Shown here one piece after another: positions 60,121 to 64,000 of a stretch of DNA of 64,000 nt. Made by a program: the position numbers and the translations under genes. The stretch is taken from positions 60,930,768 to 60,994,767 of the forward strand of contig JAHLJT010009419.1 in assembly GCA_031308135.1 (NCBI GenBank), written 5' to 3'. The notes beneath the pieces were generated by a model. It saw only the letters and a list, made by a program, of their open reading frames with translations. It did not search any database and was not told the DNA's origin. This stretch comes from Acheta domesticus (lineage: Eukaryota; Arthropoda; Insecta; Orthoptera; Gryllidae). The stretch's first letter is position 1. Each line of letters starts with the position of its first letter.

Positions 60121-61365
60121 TCAACTAGTGGTACTACTTAAGCACAAACTTTATTGCATTGTTTTTAAATGCCCCGCAATATTATACTTCTACATAAACC
60201 AGCAAAAGTGTTTTCACCCAGCAATTATTTTTTCGTTCTGAGACCGGAACTCAAAGTTAACGTGCCGGCACTTACAACACTACGCGACACAAGCGCCGTA
60301 TGGGTCGGAATCGAACAAAGGCATAAAATGGTAAATGTCTGATAGAAAAACAATTGATATGATGGTACATACGTCTTACAAATCCAAGAAGAGATGTGAA
60401 ATATTGTAGGTAATTTTCGAATTTTTAACTTTTAACAGACACTTCCAGTTTATTTATCGTAATGAATAATATTTGCGACTAGAATTGCTTTAAATGGTTT
60501 TCAATAAAGTTTCTATAATTTTAAATTTTTTCCTGCGACAACGAGAATTATGACAAATAATACTTCCCGACCAAGACTCGAACCGCGAAGCTTCCCTCCG
60601 AAAAGCTGGGTTCGTGCTTACCATTTAGCGACCGCTACCACCCTGTCAATACATATAATTTACACTGATATAAAAGTAATAAGTGTACAGTGGTTTCATT
60701 TGTAGGAAACCGAAAAGTTGAGAGAATGTGAAAAAAATGTCCTATGAGTGACCAAAGAGGTATCTGGGAAGAGAATCATTCATAACCAAAAACCTAGTTG
60801 AGACTAAAGAGATTAGAAAACTATTTCTGCGAGAAAGTCCTGTGCCATTCTAAAGCACCATTAGTTTATTTATTTATTTCCCGGCCCTTGTTACACACGT
60901 GGAGAAAACGTAGAGAAAAATTGGGAGGTGTTTTTGAGAATTTTTTTCGTAAATTTCAAGCACATTAAGCAAAAACAACGCGCTTTTTAAGAAAAAATGA
61001 CCTTTTTAAAGAGCTAATTTTGTGCAATTGACTTTGCCAGAGTCAAAAATCTCTATCTACAATTTTGTAGTTTTAAAAATATTTTGTTAATATTTTCGAA
61101 AAATCATTCAATACCCGGAAAGAGGTTTAGCACCATATTTTTTTTACCGTCCGTTATTACAAAAGTGAAGAAAGTTTAAAGAAAAAAATTGGAGCGATTT
61201 TTTAGGAACAAAGTTTTGGTAAATTTCAAGCGCAATTTACACAAAAAATACACGTTATTTCAAACATTTTTACATAACCTTATTTAAAGTGCTAATTTTG
61301 TACAACTGCCTTTGTCTGAGGCAAAACCTCCACCTTCAATTTTGCAGTTTTGTCGAGCGTCACTT
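60121..61365. repeat. Right arm of the large inverted repeat (copy 2)
   Basis: The counterpart of 32461-33690. It has an inverted S1 SINE (60160-60310), an inverted S2 SINE (60435-60650) and the reversed foldback terminus AGCACCATTAGT near 60865. Here that terminus is closer to consensus than in copy 1. Confidence 0.75.
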
Positions 61366-61813
61366 CGCAGAGATATGTCCGAAAAAGGCAGATTTCCGCC
61401 CTACCACGCCCCATTGATCTGGCGTCTCACTTAGCGACGCCGTCCACCCCACCACCCACTCGTCTGTGGAAAACGCATGCCCGTCACGCTCATAACGTGC
61501 ACATCTAATGGACGTAACATGTTGCCCGGCACGTTTCGGAGAGGGCCTAGTTAGACGGTTACGAAATTTTCCAGATTCCCGGGTAAAGGTACCCTTGTCA
61601 CTTAATCAGGATTGAAAGTTAGTAGAAATTTGGAGAAGCTAGCCTATGCGAATCAAAGCCCTAAGTGTAACGACGACTATTCAAGTTCCTGGTACATTCT
61701 GTGCAAATTTCTCACATGTTCCCCGCAAGTTCTTGATTCATTTCACGCAAGTTCCTCATACGTTCCCCGCAAATTCCTCACATTTTCCCCGCAAATTCTT
61801 GATATATTTCACG
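61366..61813. other. Unrecognised sequence and start of the 22-bp tandem array (copy 2)
   Basis: No gene. The tandem array begins at about 61700 and has at least one unit more than copy 1 before the hAT insertion. Confidence 0.5.
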
Positions 61814-62458
61814 CAGTGGCGGCTCCTGAACTTCAGGCCAGGTAGGGCACGAAAAAAAAAGCTAGAAAATAACTAATAAAAATGTTATTTTGAAGTTTAA
61901 GGGCTGTAAACTGGAAAACACTTGAAATTCCTCACTGGTTTCTCACGTATCAACTCGGCTGAATGAAAAGAGAAAACAATTCAATTGAAACAACAAACAG
62001 ACACGCTCAAGAAAAAATAACTCGCACAGAATTCATAGCTGCTGATATTATGAAGATTACGCGGGCCCTGAGCTAATCAGCATTTCATTTCTCAGACACT
62101 ACGAGCGTTGTTTGTACATCTGTAAAGTGGCGCTTGCAGTGGCAGTCACAAAAAACTTGTGACCGTGAAGGGCCTTAAGGGAGCATTACCCTCTCCCTTT
62201 TTTCCTCGCACTATGAGGAAAAGCTTTGCTGAACGGGAGGGAGCTGGTCACACGAAGCTTGCGGACTTCGCCCTGTTGCCACAACTACCTCGTTATCAGC
62301 GCTGTGAAATAGTATCGATAACGCCCGTGAAAACCTTAACGTAAATTCTCTAGAATTATTACTCGATAAGATGACACGCATTTCAGTCCACTATGAATAT
62401 TTTCCTTTACAAGTGGGAGGGCACGTGACCCTGTGACCTTATGGTAGAGCCGCCACTG
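61814..62458. mobile_element. Non-autonomous hAT element, 645 bp, private to copy 2
   Basis: The terminal inverted repeats are CAGTGGCGGCTC at 61814 and GAGCCGCCACTG ending at 62458 (12 bp perfect). The 8-bp target duplication ATTTCACG is at 61806-61813 and 62459-62466. An 8-bp duplication with CAGNGGCGG-type ends is diagnostic for hAT. Copy 1 shows the empty site CATTTCACGCAAG near 34075-34085. The interior has no transposase frame, so mobilisation would have needed an enzyme from elsewhere. Confidence 0.9.
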
Positions 62459-62466
62459 ATTTCACG

Positions 62467-64000
62467 CATGTTCCTCAAACGTTCCCCATAAATTCCTCAT
62501 ACATTCCCCGCAAATTCCTCATATGTTCCCCGCAATCTCTGCATGCTCCTCGCATGTTCTCCCCAAGTATAACGCATTTTCCCGCAAGATCGTCAGTGAT
62601 CTCTGCAAGTTCATCATTAGTGGGAAATGTAGTTATTTCGTGAATAGTACCAAAAATAATCGTTCTCCGTGTTCTCAAGGCATTGAGTCGTTTCGTTCAC
62701 ATGGGACACTATAAGAGATAAGAACTAAAATCTGCAGCTTACAATTGTGGATGAAAATAGTAACTATTGAACAGAAAATCATATTTCCTGTTATCAAATT
62801 TAGCCAAACGCTCGTTTCTGCTCTTATTCACAATTCAAATTAGAATGGTAAAACAGAGCGATTAGCGATTCCGAGTCTCGAGAAATCTCGCATGTATTGC
62901 TTTTCTTTCTCACACGTCACAGTTTTAAAGTTTTTTGACGTTAAATGTATAAATATTATTGGCAACTCTAATCGATAATGAAATTATATATGTTTTGTGA
63001 CAATTACATGCACATATGCCCGGTATGCATCATTACAATTTTATCACCGTGTCACGGAATAATGTAATGCACGAACGGTTTTATTACAAAGTTAGAAGTC
63101 AATGTAACATGACGAAGAATAATATTTGAAAAAAAGGAATGGTTGTGTCGCATGAAATAAATAGATATGATATCGCTCAAATGAGAAGAAAATAAATGTC
63201 AAATACGTGTCAAATGAGAAGGGTTTGCCGCATACTCCCCACAGCTCACGACCTCGGGGGCCGATAACGTCTTGTTAACGCACAGAGGACACGAGCGCAT
63301 TGACGCGTGGTCAGTGAGGAGCGTGGGAAGAGAAGCGAGGAAATCTTCACAGGCTTTCGTTCCAAGGAAAGTAGCACAGGACCTCCAAACCCCGCATCCC
63401 ATTACGGAAACTAATCAAAATCGTAAGCTAAGCTTTATCTTTGGAATACGCTAAGCGTATCTTTAGAATACGCTAACTGAGATTTGAGTAATGAGTGCCA
63501 TACTTATATTTCTAAGCTTAAGCGAGTGAGGAGTCGTAGGCCTTTGTGCTTTCCGTTCCTGGGCATAGAGGGTTAGACTGATGGTTTGGCTTTGCTTTGC
63601 TCTAGATGAAGAATGGTATGGTGATCATGGAGGATGAATGGTTTAGAGAGATGAATGGTTATGGATGACGTGTGTGTTATTCGCGCAAGTTTTCTTGATA
63701 CACGAGCTCCCTAGTTCTCAGCCAGCGCTTAATAGCACAGCCAGTTGAGATACTTAGGTTCGACTCGGTACGACACATACCAATTTACAATGCTGGCAAC
63801 AACCCCCTCATACTTTCCAAACAATCGTAGCATTTCTCGTGCCACGCTTTGACGCGTTAGTTTCGTACCCACAGTTGGTACGCCCTTTTAAGTGGTGACG
63901 TAGCCAGAGCCCTCCTCTCCCCGCACCTCTCATTCTGGAATATTAAGAAAACTTGCGCATGTTGGACTTTGTGGATCGCATGAGAAGTCAACCACGCCCC
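62467..64000. other. Unrecognised segment (copy 2 of 34085-35600)
   Basis: The remainder of the 22-bp array to about 62590, then non-repetitive sequence without a recognised gene. Short frames such as 63272-63454 and 62475-62678 have no known family and differ in length from their copy 1 counterparts. Confidence 0.5.

Larger units (their letters stand above)
38989..64000 (+). repeat. Large direct duplication, copy 2 (runs off window)
   Basis: The first base after the N run aligns inside the foldback element of copy 1, and colinearity continues to the last base of the window. Copy 2 shows more single-base losses in short homopolymers than copy 1, for example in T and G runs around 39100-39430, which is typical of long-read consensus error. 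Its private insertions are the I-like LINE (54031-56307) and the hAT element (61814-62458). Its private loss is about 1.8 kb at the position 48062-48066. Confidence 0.95.

Overview
The window is intergenic, transposon-saturated DNA from an AT-rich eukaryotic genome. An arthropod, probably an insect, is the best guess: it combines an R4/Dong-like non-LTR retrotransposon sitting in (TAA)n, an I-clade LINE, tRNA-derived SINEs, Helitron-like ends, a MULE remnant, a hAT element and many long-inverted-repeat (foldback-like) elements. The species cannot be told from the sequence. I see no intact host protein-coding gene and no convincing tRNA, rRNA or other structural RNA gene. Almost all open frames are short, low-complexity or inside repeats, and every recognisable coding segment is a broken transposon gene.

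The dominant feature of the layout is a direct duplication. About 9497-35600 (copy 1) reappears from 38989 to the window end (copy 2). An exactly 1000-base run of N (37989-38988) lies between them, and copy 2 begins at its edge. The copies are near identical by eye apart from scattered substitutions, many one-base homopolymer indels and five large differences. Copy 1 has a 1490-bp solo-LTR-like insertion (15408-16897) and a roughly 780-bp insertion (about 31029-31811). Copy 2 has a 5'-truncated I-like LINE (54031-56307) and a 645-bp hAT element (61814-62458). Copy 2 also lacks about 1.8 kb of foldback array present at about 20060-21850. The fixed-size gap makes two unmerged haplotypes at least as likely as a true tandem duplication.

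Region by region. 1-2569: foldback arms of two families. 2690-6565: Helitron-like ends, a 1.4-kb inverted repeat and an AT/AC-rich palindrome. 7015-11115: foldback arms, including a complete 2.4-kb element. 11116-13645: unrecognised. 13646-17100: R4/Dong-like retroelements nested in ATT tracts and hit by the LTR. 17325-18510: MULE remnant flanked by clusters of a GTAGAC motif. 18578-23132: head-to-tail foldback arms. 23560-23860: GC-rich island with a GGC repeat. 24036-24745: a third R4/Dong-like fragment. 24840-25310: a GGAC-type minisatellite in a foldback arm. 26044-33700: an inverted repeat with nested foldback elements, SINEs and an RTE-like LINE fragment. 33700-37988: mostly unrecognised, plus one foldback arm. 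38989-64000 repeats this order.

The most unusual biology is the foldback superfamily. Its elements share the terminus ACTAGTGGTGCTAC, have arms built of diverged monomers of about 305 bp, and carry a GGAC tract at a fixed place in the arm. No transposase that could move them is visible here.
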